Origin: Hydractinia symbiolongicarpus
Taxonomy: Eukaryota > Cnidaria > Hydrozoa > Anthoathecata > Hydractiniidae
Assembly (NCBI RefSeq): GCF_029227915.1
Contig: NC_079882.1
Span: forward strand, 10,662,001 to 10,726,000
Direction of reading: 5' to 3'
Length of the DNA stretch: 64,000 nucleotides
Shown in pieces: positions 1 through 9,404 of this stretch. A program made the translations under genes and the position numbers. Position 1 is the first letter of the stretch; each line of letters starts with the position of its first letter. The notes below the pieces were generated by a model. It did no database searches and was not told the origin of the DNA. It worked only from the letters and a program-made list of their open reading frames with translations.

Positions 1-262
1 ATATATAGTAATAGCTGAAAATATATACAAGCATGAAATGAAAGTAGAACACATATATAATATAAGCAACAACAAAGCCAAGGTAATAACACATCTCTAT
101 ATAATATTAATAAGCGTGAACAAAATATATATATACATAGCATAGCTCACAACGTAAAATATGTGAAAACATAGAGGTATATATAATAGCAGCAGGGAGG
201 GAGGAGGAAGAACAACTGCTAGAACCGAAAAGGAAAACCATGAGGCAACTGCAGCTTAAATA
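1..262. repeat. Interspersed repeat E, copy 1, left part (split by LINE)
   Basis: This stretch matches 27,305-27,480 in the same orientation: both carry TAGTAATAGCTGAAAATATA, then a purine-rich GGGAGGGAGGAGGAAG-type tract, then an AGGCAACTGCA block. The second copy runs on without interruption into sequence that here lies after the LINE (3,058-3,210), so a LINE has split this copy. It has no coding content. The left edge is cut by the window start, so full length and class are unknown. Confidence 0.75.
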
Positions 263-285
263 CTAGCAAGGTAGATAACACTAGG

Positions 286-1119
286 TTGAGGATGGCTAGT
301 GTAAATGTTGGTACTCTGAGAGGTAGAGCAGGTGAAGTAGTTGAAATGTTAGAATGTAGATCTGTTGATATGTGTTGTGTTCAGGAAGTTAGGTGGAGAG
401 GAGCTTCAGTGAGATTTGTGGAAGGTAGGAGGGCAAGGTATAAGCTTTTTTGGATTGGTAATAGTGATGGATATGGAGGAGTTGGCATATTCGTTGCGGA
501 GAAGTGGGTAGAAAAAGTAATAGATGTTATGCGTGTTAATAGTCGTATTATAGTGATAAAGTTTTTGATAGGTAATAGGATTGTCACTTTTCTGTCAGTT
601 TATGCTCCACAGTGTGGACTCAGTGAGGAAGATAAAGATAAGTTTTATGATGAGTTAATAGCAGTCACATCAAAGTTTGGAGACACTGAACTTGTCATGG
701 TGGGCGGCGACTTTAATGGTCATGTTGGGAAGTCATCTGAAGGTTATAGAGGTGTGCATGGAGGCTATGGATTTGGGAGCAGAAATAAGGAAGGGGAGAG
801 ATTGCTTGAGTTTAGAATGGCAACGGACATGGTGGTTTGCAACACATCATTCAGTAAGAGACAGAGTAGGCTGATAACATATGAGTCAGGTGGTTGTAAG
901 ACACAGATAGATTACTTTCTGGTTAGAAAGTCAGACAAGAAAGTGGTGAAGGACGTGAAAGTTATATCGGGGGAAGAGTGTGTTTCCCAGCATAGGTTGC
1001 TGGTTTGTGATATTATCTTGAAGAGTGTTAAAGAAGCCAAGGGAAAGTACAGGCCCCGTCGAAAAGTCTGGAAGCTGAAGGAAGAGATTGTAGCAAGACA
1101 ATTTAGTGCAAAAGTTTAG
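286..1119 (+). pseudogene. LINE endonuclease domain (APE/EEP type)
   Basis: The translated 277 residues show the order expected of an endonuclease/exonuclease/phosphatase domain that nicks target DNA for reverse transcription: an N-terminal SVNVGTLRG strand, CCVQEVRWRG near residue 30 with the catalytic Glu, VSVYAPQ-like LSVYAPQ near 105, GGDFNGHVG near 140, TQIDYFLV near 208 and a terminal SQHRLLVCD in place of SDH. The ATG at 286 begins immediately before the first strand, so the 5' end looks complete. The frame ends at a TAG, but homology continues in the same frame past it, so this is a premature stop and not a domain end. Confidence 0.85.
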
Positions 1120-2568
1120 CAGTTAGCCTACAATAGTCAATGTGATAGTGACAATGTTGAAAGTACTTGGACTACTTTGAAGAATTGTCTTCTAGAAGCT
1201 TCTGATGATACCTGTGGGTGGACGAAAGGACCAGCTAGACATAGACAGACCTGGTGGTGGAATAATGAGGTTGACCAGTGTATAAAGGAAAAGAGGAAAC
1301 TTTGGAAAGAGTGGAAGTCAGGTGGTAGTAAAAGTATTTACTTAGAAGCTAAGCGTCGCGCTCGTACAGCAGTGTAAAAGGCAAAATCAGAAGCAGAGAG
1401 AAACAGATTTGCAGATGTGTTAAGAAGGGAAGACCAGCGCAATGAGGTATTCAAGATAGCAAAGCAAATGAAGAAGACTAATCAAGATATTGTAGGTGAG
1501 AAGTGTATACGTAATGATGAAGGTGTTTTGGCTAGCACAGAGGAGGAGAAAAGGGTAGCTTGGAAGAATCATTATCAGAGGTTGCTTAACACTGAGTTTG
1601 ATTGGGACGAGGATAATTTGTCTGATGATGATGTCGTAGAAGGGCCAGCTATGCAGATCAAGACAGAATGGGTAGTGGAGGCTATTAGGAAATTGAAGAT
1701 TGGCAAGGCTGCAGGAGTATCAGGTATTGTTGCAGAGATGGTAAAAGCATCTGGATATATTGGAGTTGAGCTTATTACAAGTCTTGCTAACCAGATTATA
1801 AAGGATGGTGCTATTCCGAGTGAGTGGCAGTCGAGTGTAATAGTGAACTGTTTCAAGGGCAAGGGTGATGCATTAGAAAGGGGTAACTATAGAGGTTTGA
1901 AGTTGGTTGATCAAGTAATGAAAGTTATTGAAAGAGTGATTGACAAGTTACTTAGAGAAAGAATTGATATAGATAAGATGCAATTTGGTTTTGTTCCAGG
2001 GCGTGGCACTACAGATGCAATATTTTTACTCAGACAGCTTCAGGAAAAGTATTTAGGAAAGAGAAAGAATCTCTATTTTGCCTTTGTAGATTTAGAGAAA
2101 GCTTTTGATAGAGTGCCACGTAAAGTTATTTGGTGGGCTATGAGAAAATTAGGTGTGGATGAGTGGCTAGTTACGATGGTTCAGTCTATGTACAGCAATG
2201 CTAGAAGTCATGTCAGGATTAACGATTCACTTAGTGATGAATTTAGTGTAAATGTTGGTGTACATCAGGGTTCTGTACTTAGTCCTTTGTTGTTTATTCT
2301 AGTCTTAGAAGCGCTGTCGATGGAGTTCAGAACAGGTTGTCCATGGGAGTTATTGTATGCAGATGATTTGGTTCTCATAGCAGAGTCGATGGAAGAATTA
2401 GTTGAAAAGTTTGAGAAGTGGAAGAAAGGACTAGAAGAGAAAGGGCTGAAGGTAAACACAGCAAAGTCTAAAGTCATGATAAGTAGCATTGCAGCCAAGT
2501 GTGACCTTGTAGTTGGAAAGTGGCCTTGTGGAGTTTGCAGGAAAGGGGTTGGTAGTCCTGTCAATTGA
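1120..2568 (+). pseudogene. LINE reverse transcriptase domain (YADD)
   Basis: In the same frame as the endonuclease, the sequence reads through a linker (CGWTKGPARHRQTWWWN) and a TAA at 1375-1377 into a complete RT palm: KIGKAAGVSGIVAEMVKA, WQSSVIVNCFKGKGD, NYRGLKLVDQVMKVIERV, FGFVPGRGTTDAIFLLRQL, FAFVDLEKAFDRVPR (first catalytic Asp), GVHQGSVLSPLLFILVLEA and LLYADDLVLIAES (catalytic DD, about base 2,355). After GKWPCGVCRKGVGS, where related proteins carry a Cys-rich knuckle, the frame ends and the reading frame changes, which implies a deletion of that knuckle. The RT catalytic residues are still present; the breaks lie outside them. Confidence 0.88.
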
Positions 2569-3028
2569 GGTAAAAGGTAGGTTGTATGAGGCCTGTGTAA
2601 GAAGTGTTATGTTGTACGGTAGTGAGACATGGGCAGTGAAGCAGGAAGATCTTGACCGTTTAGAAAGGAATGATATGAGAATGGTTAGGTGGATGTGTAA
2701 TGCCAGTCTGAGAGACAGAAAGAGTTCAGATGAGCTAAGAAGCAGGCTAAGTCTCCGCAGAATTAAAGATGTTATCCAGATAAGAAGATTGAATTGGCTG
2801 GGGCACTTGGAAAGAATGGAGGAGGATAATTGGGTAAGAAAGTGTAGAGACTTGATAGTTCCTGGGGCAAAGCCCAGAGGCAGACCGAGAAAGACTTGGC
2901 AGGAGGTTATAAGGACAGACTTGATAGAGAGGAAGTTGAGTTTAGATCTAACACAGTCTAGATCAGATTGGAAGAGGGTCATTAATATACCCCGTCCAAC
3001 CCATGCTAGCATGGAAAACGGACGTTAA
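2569..3028 (+). pseudogene. LINE C-terminal region, frame-shifted
   Basis: This is read in a different frame from the RT. It contains KGRLYEACVRSVMLYGSETW, RMVRWMCNASLRDR, RRLNWLGHLERMEEDNWV and GAKPRGRPRKTW, the usual C-terminal tail of these endonuclease-RT proteins, ending HASMENGR and a stop just before the GAT-repeat tail. Its 3' part is nearly identical to the minus-strand truncated copy at 59,705-60,104, so both come from the same family. On its own the piece has no known catalytic role. Confidence 0.85.
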
Positions 3029-3057
3029 GCCGAGAATGATGATGATGATGATGAAGA

Positions 3058-3210
3058 CTGCTGACCAAAATATATGCTGCTGACCAGAAAAGGCACATAG
3101 GTAAATGGTGAACTAACTATGAGCAATAAAAACCAGAGTACTGTAGGAAGAAGATCTATATATGTGTGCATTTAAACACTCATAAATATATATTTATGAG
3201 TCACATATAT
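3058..3210. repeat. Interspersed repeat E, copy 1, right part
   Basis: It continues the repeat interrupted by the LINE. ATATATGCTGCTGACCAG, ACTAACTATGAGCAATAA and GTGTGCATTTAAACACTCAT are all shared with 27,490-27,575. GCTGACC occurs twice here (about 3,060 and 3,078) but once in the other copy, perhaps a side effect of the insertion. It is non-coding. Confidence 0.72.
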
Positions 3211-3286
3211 TATTGTCGATAATCCAATCTTCAACCGGAACTCGATTTTCTGACCTCACTGTTTAGAAACCAAAGAAAATACATAA

Positions 3287-3600
3287 AAAAAAATTGACTG
3301 GCAACGTTTAAAATTGGCAGACAACATATTTAATTAATCGCTAATTTTTGTGATTAACCGTCAATAAACTTTATTAACCGTTAATACGACTTTGATATTT
3401 ATAAATAACTGTAATAACCGACAATCAAAGTTATTAACCGTCAACAAACTTTAATAACGGCCAATCTTTTACATTGACGGTCAATCAAATTTGTTATCAG
3501 TTAACAAAAAAAGTTAACCGGCAACTAAAAACATTGACCGTTAATAAATATCATTAACCGTTAACGTGAGAACGTTAACGGTGGCGCTATTTAATAAAAG
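3287..3600. repeat. Degenerate ATTAACCGT/CAATAAA short-period array
   Basis: About a dozen imperfect units of 20-24 bases built on TTAACCGTCAATAAA, opening with TTGACTGGCAACGTTTAAAA and closing with GGTGGCGCTATTTAATAAAAG. The opening is found again at 20,270-20,300 in the same orientation. The closing part is found in reverse complement at 18,594-18,621. It is therefore a subterminal array of a repeated element and not a simple microsatellite. Confidence 0.7.
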
Positions 3601-3602
3601 TC

Positions 3603-4070
3603 GGTTTGGTAGTGTGAGCTTCGCAAGCATATTTTCTCGTTATTTTATAACGAAATACGGCAACTTTAGAGCTTCGCAGGGACGTTTTCTCGTCATTTTA
3701 GAATGAAATACGGCAACTTTATAGCTTCACAGAGACGTTTTCTCGTCATTTTAGAACGAAATACGGCAACTGTAGAGCTTCACAGGCACATTTTCTCGTT
3801 ATTTTATAACGAAATACGGCAACTTTAGAGCTTCGCAGGGACGTTTTCTCGTCATTTAAGAATGAAATAAGGCAACTTAAGACCTTCACAGGGACGTTTT
3901 CTCGTCATTTTAGAATGAAATACAGCAACTTAAGAGCTTCGCAGGGACGTTCTCTCGTCATTTTAGAATGAAATACAGCAACCTTAAAGCTTCGCAGGGA
4001 CGTTTTCTCATCATTTTAGAAGGAAATACGGCAACTTTAAAACTTCATATGCACATTTTCTTGTCATTAC
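3603..4070. repeat. 53-base minisatellite, about 8 units
   Basis: Tandem units with a 53-base period share GCTTCGCAGGGACGTTTTCT, CGTCATTTTAGAATGAAATA and CGGCAACTTT. The CGGCAACTT-type boundary recurs about every 53 bases from 3,657 to about 4,030. The same unit is found about 5 times at 16,938-17,215 inside an inverted-repeat element, so this array is probably part of a related or truncated copy. Confidence 0.85.
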
Positions 4071-4612
4071 GATTACGACTTTTTAAAGAAAAGACAAGTT
4101 TATATTTCACAAGTTTAATAGGTTTTTAATTAGTTCATTTATTTTAAAATTCGTTTCAATAATGCGTCATTTACCTTTAGCATCGTCTTACTTCTGATAT
4201 TTTGACAATCATATCAAATTGTTTTTAAACTTTTTTTTACAATATTGTGTCAAAATCGTTTCATTTTTCGTATTAAATTATATAATCGTTTCGTGAAAAA
4301 AAATTAAAACATTTAATTCATATCATAATACGATGTAAAAAAATAATGGAACGATTCCTATATAATTAAAATCGTTTCATTCAAAAATGAAAAGATCTCA
4401 GAGACGATCCTTTACTTTTCTTATGTTTTCGAATTTTAAATCACAGCGTATTTTTAGAAATACGTATTTTTTTATACAAATTGCGTATTTTCAAAAATAC
4501 GAAATTCGTATAAAAAAATACGCGTATTTTTAAATACGAATTCCATATTTTTTGAAAATACGAAATACGGTTTTTAAAAAAATACGCATATTTTTAAATA
4601 CCCTAATTGTTT
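4071..4612. repeat. AT-rich segment with AAATACGCGTATTT palindromes
   Basis: This is non-coding and AT-rich. From about 4,440 it carries many short palindromes on the theme AAATACG/CGTATTT. The same segment, in the same order after the 53-base minisatellite, is seen at 17,220-17,550, which supports a common origin with the element at 16,582-17,581. No terminal repeat of that element was found here, so this copy looks truncated at its right end. Confidence 0.65.
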
Positions 4613-4616
4613 TGAT

Positions 4617-4672
4617 GTCTTCACAGGCCATTTCTTAAGATTTTAGGCAGGCGTGCAGTAGATCGCACGCCT
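4617..4672. repeat. Candidate element terminus with 8-bp perfect hairpin
   Basis: The core CAGGCCATTTC followed by GGCGTGC reappears in reverse complement at 11,118-11,165, as expected of the two ends of an inverted-repeat element of about 6.5 kb. Within it AGGCGTGC (4,649-4,656) pairs perfectly with GCACGCCT (4,665-4,672) across an 8-base loop. A second GC-rich hairpin, CCCCTGT/ACAGGGG, lies at 4,728-4,748. A Helentron end is possible because a minus-strand endonuclease relic lies inside. Confidence 0.45.
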
Positions 4673-4749
4673 CAAAATTTCTGCGAGTGGGATCAAAAAA
4701 AATTTTTTTACAAAAAAATTTCCTTTACCCCTGTACACCGCACAGGGGC

Positions 4750-6060
4750 TGCTGTTTTGGCGTAAGGAACAAACAAAGTGCAAGTTCCAACAATGTACGG
4801 CAAGGAATTTCAAACCATATGCGAAAAAGTTGTGAGCAGACTTGTTAATTTAACTTTGTTATTACTTGTGAGGCAAACAGATATTTAAATTAAATTAAAT
4901 TACGGAAAGTGGAACGGCCGCTAGTAATAATATTTAATAAACCTTATGTTCGATGAATCATAAAAATTATTACCTAAAAGAATATTTCGTTATTAAAGAA
5001 GTTTTTTTTTCGTATTAGTTTTATTATCTTTTAGTTATTTAAGCTTAAATAACGCTGTATTTCTTTTAAATTCTCCAAAAGGCGACCTTACAAAGATTAA
5101 AATATTGTTGCATTTTTTTATAAAATCATTAAAAGGAAACTCGCAAAGCCTTATTATAGCCTTGTGCTTAATGCAGACTTGTTCTGCTGTTTTTCATTAC
5201 TATTTCAGAAACATTTGATAAGAGACAAGGGAAAAAGACATCATAAAGTAAAGTTGCATGTCGTGTCAAAATATTTACATAAAGATCAATCTTCAAAACT
5301 AAAACAAACAAGAAACCTTGACGGTTTGAAACACTCGTCGTTTCTGTATATGTGCATTTTCATGAGTATTCTATTACTTATATTTTGCGAAATAGCGACA
5401 AAATCGCTAAATGGACATATAGCTTTACGGCCGTAGTTCAGCGGGCGCGGGTTCAACTACCAAGTGAAAAGTTTTGTTCATCGGACGGACGATCATATAT
5501 ATTGCGCAATATCCTCAGACTGCTCAGAGCGCGCGTTCAAATACCCATGAACCGGCTTCGCAGCTGTGCGGTTCGTTAAGCACGGTCTCACGTCTCCGTA
5601 ACACGTGACTATCCACACATAACTGTCTCACACTACGTTTCCCCGAGGCGACTATCCATACATCACCGCTGTCTTCGCGCTACACTTTCCTAAGGCTGAG
5701 AACGTTTCAATGCGTTGTTTTCACGACACATCGTGATCGAGATTTTCGAAAGAAAAATGATTTGAGAAATTTCAAAACAAAATGCGCATACCCGAAACTT
5801 TCTCACACCAATGTGTCATGGATTAGGCAATAGAAATAATTAAGCGAGTAACTTATTGCATCAACCAATCACAAGACTTGAAAAATTATCCGCATAGAGA
5901 GATTTACCCATGGTTTCACAAATCGATTATAAATTTCATGATTAGTACGCAAATAATTTTGAGTCATAAATATTGTTTCGAATAATGCATTAATACATAA
6001 AAAATTAATACAAACATTGTTCCGCTGACGTTTTCACGAAGTAGCAACCTCCTCCACAAG
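4750..6060. other. Non-coding stretch, no gene recognised
   Basis: This is AT-rich sequence with short open frames that show no family features. The region around 5,430-5,545 has tRNA promoter-like words (TAGTTCAGCGGG, GCGTTCAAATACC) but no cloverleaf. The segment 5,585-5,700 has two loose repeats of GACTATCCA(C/T)ACAT. Nothing else can be supported. Confidence 0.5.
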
Positions 6061-6078
6061 ATTGTTCTATAACATTCT

Positions 6079-6190
6079 ACATGTCAATCGTATATGTCCC
6101 AGCATAGAATGTAATGCGTTTTCTTTCCATTATAAGATTAGGCAAGTCTGCATGTGAATCGTATATGTCCCAGCATGGAACGTAATGCGA
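6079..6190. repeat. Two direct repeats of about 40 bases
   Basis: AATCGTATATGTCCCAGCAT followed by (A/G)GAA(T/C)GTAATGCG occurs at 6,087-6,120 and again at 6,158-6,190, each preceded by a CATGT(C/G) word. Placed just upstream of a TATA-type core promoter, they could be a regulatory repeat of a mobile element. Confidence 0.65.
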
Positions 6191-6235
6191 TTTCTAGATT
6201 GCCTGATGGATTAATGCTCACGTGATGGTTCAGAC

Positions 6236-6275
6236 GAATATAAAGGCTGCATACGATCTGTGTAGTCTTCAGTTG
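6236..6275 (+). promoter_or_regulatory. Putative TATA-type core promoter
   Basis: GAATATAAAGGCTGC gives a TATA box at about 6,238, and about 30 bases downstream TCTTCAGTTGC resembles an arthropod/cnidarian initiator (TCAGT). Two direct repeats lie upstream. The likely transcript would be a mobile-element transcript running toward the GIY-YIG and RT remnants. This is a position-and-motif inference only. Confidence 0.35.
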
Positions 6276-6567
6276 CACTCGCATGACTGTTGTAGCAAAT
6301 GACAAGCATTAGAGAAAAGCTATAAATGAGAACAAACAATTTTCAAAACAAGAAAAAGTATCGCTTCAGCAGTTTATAGGTTTAAATAACAACAAAATAC
6401 TTTTGAGGTTCATTATTGCAAAACAATGAAAAAAAAAATGAAGCTTATCTTAGTGTAAATATGAACTAAATATTTTCTAGGCAAGATAGGGTCATTCGTC
6501 GGAAACTTTATTACGAAATAAATGATATGGCTTACCATATACAAAAGGTATATATATACAACCAAAC

Positions 6568-6794
<227 letters not shown>

Positions 6795-6859
6795 TTCTCT
6801 TGCAGACAAAAGCTACGTAGCTCAGTGGGCACAAATTATCTTTCAACAACAAAAAGTAC

Positions 6860-7117
6860 ATGAACAGTACCACGCTGTCCACTTACATCTGGCAGTTAAA
6901 GGACCAAAATATCACGCCGGAGTTAAACTGGTCGATCGTAAAATGTGTGAGAAGTTACTCAAACAAAAGCAAATCGTGTCCACTTTGTCTGCAAGAGAAA
7001 TTGGAAATCCTTAGTTACGAAAATAAAGACGAACTTTTAAACAAAAGGTCGGAGATCGTTTCAAAATGCCGCCATATGAACAAATATCTATTGGCCAATT
7101 ATAAGTCAAAAGACTGA
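6860..7117 (+). pseudogene. GIY-YIG endonuclease C-terminal remnant of a Penelope-like element
   Basis: Eighty-five residues match the end of the GIY-YIG nuclease that follows the RT in a family of cnidarian retroelements: [32 protein letters not shown] and KRSEIVSKCRHMNKYLLANY. The catalytic GIY and YIG strands should lie upstream but are missing, replaced by a long (TA)n run. In an intact element this region is C-terminal to the RT. Here it lies upstream of an RT ORF, which fits the end of one copy joined to the start of a second. Family naming is from memory of related proteins. Confidence 0.7.
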
Positions 7118-7224
7118 TAATGACATTTTGACACTTTTTTTATTGTAAATTACTGATTTTATTGCACGTTATACAACCTCAATTAATTTTGTTATACTTA
7201 TAGGAATTTAAATCAGTTGAATTT

Positions 7225-7297
7225 ATTTTACAGCTGAGGATTGTATAGTGAATACATGAAACTCTGAGTACTGTAAAAGCTCAGTTTACTTTATTAC
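7225..7297 (+). ncRNA. Weak hammerhead-ribozyme-like candidate
   Basis: CTGAGGA (7,234-7,240) fits the CUGANGA core. TGTAT (7,242-7,246) pairs with ATACA (7,252-7,256) as a stem II, GAAAC follows at 7,258-7,262, and AAACT/AGTTT plus GAG/CTC can form stem III, leaving UUA as the cleavage triplet. Weak points are a U-U mismatch next to the core, a poor stem I and a UUA site. The position between a GIY-YIG tail and the RT start is where Penelope-like elements are known to carry hammerheads. Confidence 0.25.
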
Positions 7298-7426
7298 CCT
7301 TGTTATATGGCTCCTGTGATTTAATGTTATAGTCGAGCACTGTTTTGAGGATAGCATTACGCATCTGTATTGAATATAAACAGCTCCTGGATTTATCTTG
7401 TCGAGCACTTTGTTTTGCTTTCATCA

Positions 7427-9014
7427 ATGGAGAAAATAAATTTTGCTTACTCCTTGAAGAACATACCGATTCCTGATAAAAATTCTTACAAGACTAAATT
7501 AATTGATAAAATCGAAGCAGTTATAAAACGTATGCGCTGGAAAATGTACTGGATTAACAACAGGGACGGAAATACAATTCCACAAGCAGAAACCTTCGGA
7601 TTTAAAAGTAAGAACACTCCTCCACCTTGCACCGAACTGGAAAACTTCGAATCAGATTTACTGGACCTATTTGAAAACATCGAATTTCGTAACACACATG
7701 ACACCTTCCAACGAAAACTGAAAAAGGACATTTCAAGCATTCGCAAATCAAACAAGGTTTACGTTTTTGCTGATAAGACTTCAAACATTTACACGATGGC
7801 ACCAGACCTCCACGAAAAGCTATTGAAAGAAAACGTCACCAAAACGTACAAAAAAGCACCGCCCCTTCTCGAAAAAGCGATCAACTCCGAAGCAAAAGAA
7901 ATTGCATCTTCTTACAAAATAGACAATCGCGCTGAAAAACTCGCAAAATCTCCTGCATTCATATCCTTGAAAAAAAGAAAACTTTCATCAAAAACATCCT
8001 TGTCGTCTTATAAACCCATGTAAAAGTGAGCTTGGTGCCATTAGCAAATCGATTTTGGACCGAATTAATTCAGACCTACGAAACTTACTTCATGTTAACC
8101 AGTGGAAAAACACCGACCAGGTATTGGATTGGTTTTCTTCATTGCACAACAAACAAACCTGTACTTTCATCCAGCTTGATATCAAAGAATTTTACCCATC
8201 AATTACAAACAACATTCTAGACGAGGCATTACGCTTTGCAAAGGAACACACTACGATATCAGACAAAGAAATAAGAACTATCTTACACTGCCGAAAGTCA
8301 CTTTTGTTTTTCAATGAAGAGCCATGGAAGAAAAAAGATATACATGGATGTTTTGACGTTACGATGGGAAGCTTTGATGGAGCCGAAATTTGTGAGTTAG
8401 TTGGCATTCTTATTCTGCAAAAGCTCTCTTCAATCGTGAGAAAAGACGACATTGGCTTATACCGTGATGACGGATTATTAGTATTAAGAAACTCAAGAGG
8501 TAGATCAACAGACACCAAACGTAAAAAAATAATCGAAACCTTCAAAACGATCGGATTCGACATCGAGATTCAAACTAACCTAAAAAGAGTAGACTTCCTC
8601 GACGTTACACTTGATTTAGATTCAGAAACTTTCAAACCCTATAAAAAGCCAAACGATCAGCTCCAATACGTCCACATTTTATCTAACCTTCCAAAAAATA
8701 TTTTGAAACAACTACCAATATCAATCAACGATAGGCTTGTCAAAAATTCGTCAAACGAACAAGTTTTTGACCAAGCCAAACCGGAATACGAAGAAGCCCT
8801 CCGAAAAAGCGGATACAAAAACCTGAACTTGTCCTTCAATAAAAAGGAACCCAATCGGATTGGCAGAAATAGGAAACGAAACGTGATACGAAACGTGCTC
8901 TGTGTCTTCTACTTTTTCCACATATTCTGGGGTTACATTGTGTCCAGAATTTTTCAATTCATACACACATGGGCGAAACTGGTTTTCCTTGTGTATACAC
9001 TGAAGAAGATTTGA
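7427..9014 (+). pseudogene. Penelope-like reverse transcriptase (YRDD), one frameshift, 3' truncated
   Basis: The protein begins MEKINFAYSLKNIPIP and runs through RRMRWK-like IKRMRWKMYW, VYVFADKTSNIY and TKTYKKAPP in one frame. It shifts at the A run near 7,970-7,976 and continues in another frame as HPCRLINPCKSELGAISKSI. The RT core is in the second frame: CTFIQLDIKEFYPSI (motif A Asp), FDVTMGSFDGAEICELVG, GLYRDDGLLVL (motif C Asp-Asp) and RVDFLDVTLDL. The shift needs +1, so it is an indel and not a -1 slippery site. After NRKRNVIRN (about 8,890) homology ends, so the C-terminal GIY-YIG is lost from this copy. The product would be a reverse transcriptase; clade assignment is tentative. Confidence 0.75.
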
Positions 9015-9177
9015 AAAGAATCAAAAATTTTATACAACACCATGTGTTTTTAATGTTATATTTAATATAATAAATATTATTATATATCTAAAATATGCTA
9101 ACAGGATGATATCATCATCGTAACTCTATAAAAGTGGCTGCAAAGTTGATTGATCAAAATATGGCTTGTCAGTTTGT

Positions 9178-9404
9178 CAGCGTGGTGTCGTTGAAAGGCT
9201 AAATTTGATAGCATTATGATCAGAGAAATGTATGCACTTGACATAGCAATTAATGCAGTACATCGACAAAACGCTACTCTTCACATAAACATGATCAACG
9301 ATAGCACCAGCTAGATGAGTAGGTCCTGGTACAATTTGTGTATAATCATTCATGATATCTGCTAATTCTGGCTGGTCAGCTTGGGCATTTATATTGAAAT
9401 CTAG
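9178..9404 (-). pseudogene. EEP endonuclease remnant, Helentron/PIF1-helitron type
   Basis: Reading the minus strand from 9,404 gives LDFNINAQADQPELADIM, then DYTQIVPGPTHLAGAIVDHV, and SDHNAIKFSLSTTPR before a stop. These are the last three conserved blocks of an endonuclease/exonuclease/phosphatase domain (GDFN, DHVYV, SDH). The spacing and the DYTQ..PTHLAG wording resemble endonucleases carried with PIF1-type helicases in Helentron elements of corals and hydrozoans. No start codon and no helicase piece were found nearby, so this is a relic. Confidence 0.6.

Larger units (their letters stand above)
263..3057 (+). mobile_element. Endonuclease-reverse transcriptase LINE, near full length, decayed
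   Basis: A non-LTR retrotransposon of about 2.8 kb. An APE-type endonuclease is followed by an RT with a YADD box, a short C-terminal region and a 3' tail of GAT repeats (3,035-3,050). The ORF is in one frame from 286 to 2568 but carries two in-frame stops (1117-1119, 1375-1377). It then changes frame after an internal deletion near 2,550-2,570, so the copy cannot make an intact protein. It sits inside repeat E. A truncated copy lies at 59,705-60,104 on the minus strand and an internal fragment at about 34,418-34,535. The protein resembles the cnidarian and fish 'craniofacial development protein 2-like' endonuclease-RTs; clade (RTE, Proto2 or related) is not assigned. Confidence 0.9.

Noticed and set aside
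5428-5545. tRNA-like words TAGTTCAGCGGG and GCGTTCAAATACC
   Set aside because: Spacing between A-like and B-like boxes is wrong for a tRNA, and no acceptor, anticodon or T arms can be paired.
5164-5579. Small ORFs near 5.2-5.6 kb with a hydrophobic stretch (FLYMCIFMSILLLIFCEIA)
   Set aside because: There is no family feature, no splice context linking them to exon 1, and they lie in mobile-element territory, so they cannot be called a signal-peptide exon.
6812-6850. tRNA-like GCTACGTAGCTCAGTGGGCA
   Set aside because: Only the D-arm half is present; no anticodon arm or B box follows.
7970-7980. Programmed -1 frameshift at the A run in the Penelope-like RT
   Set aside because: The shift needed is +1 (or -2), not -1, so an ordinary indel is simpler.
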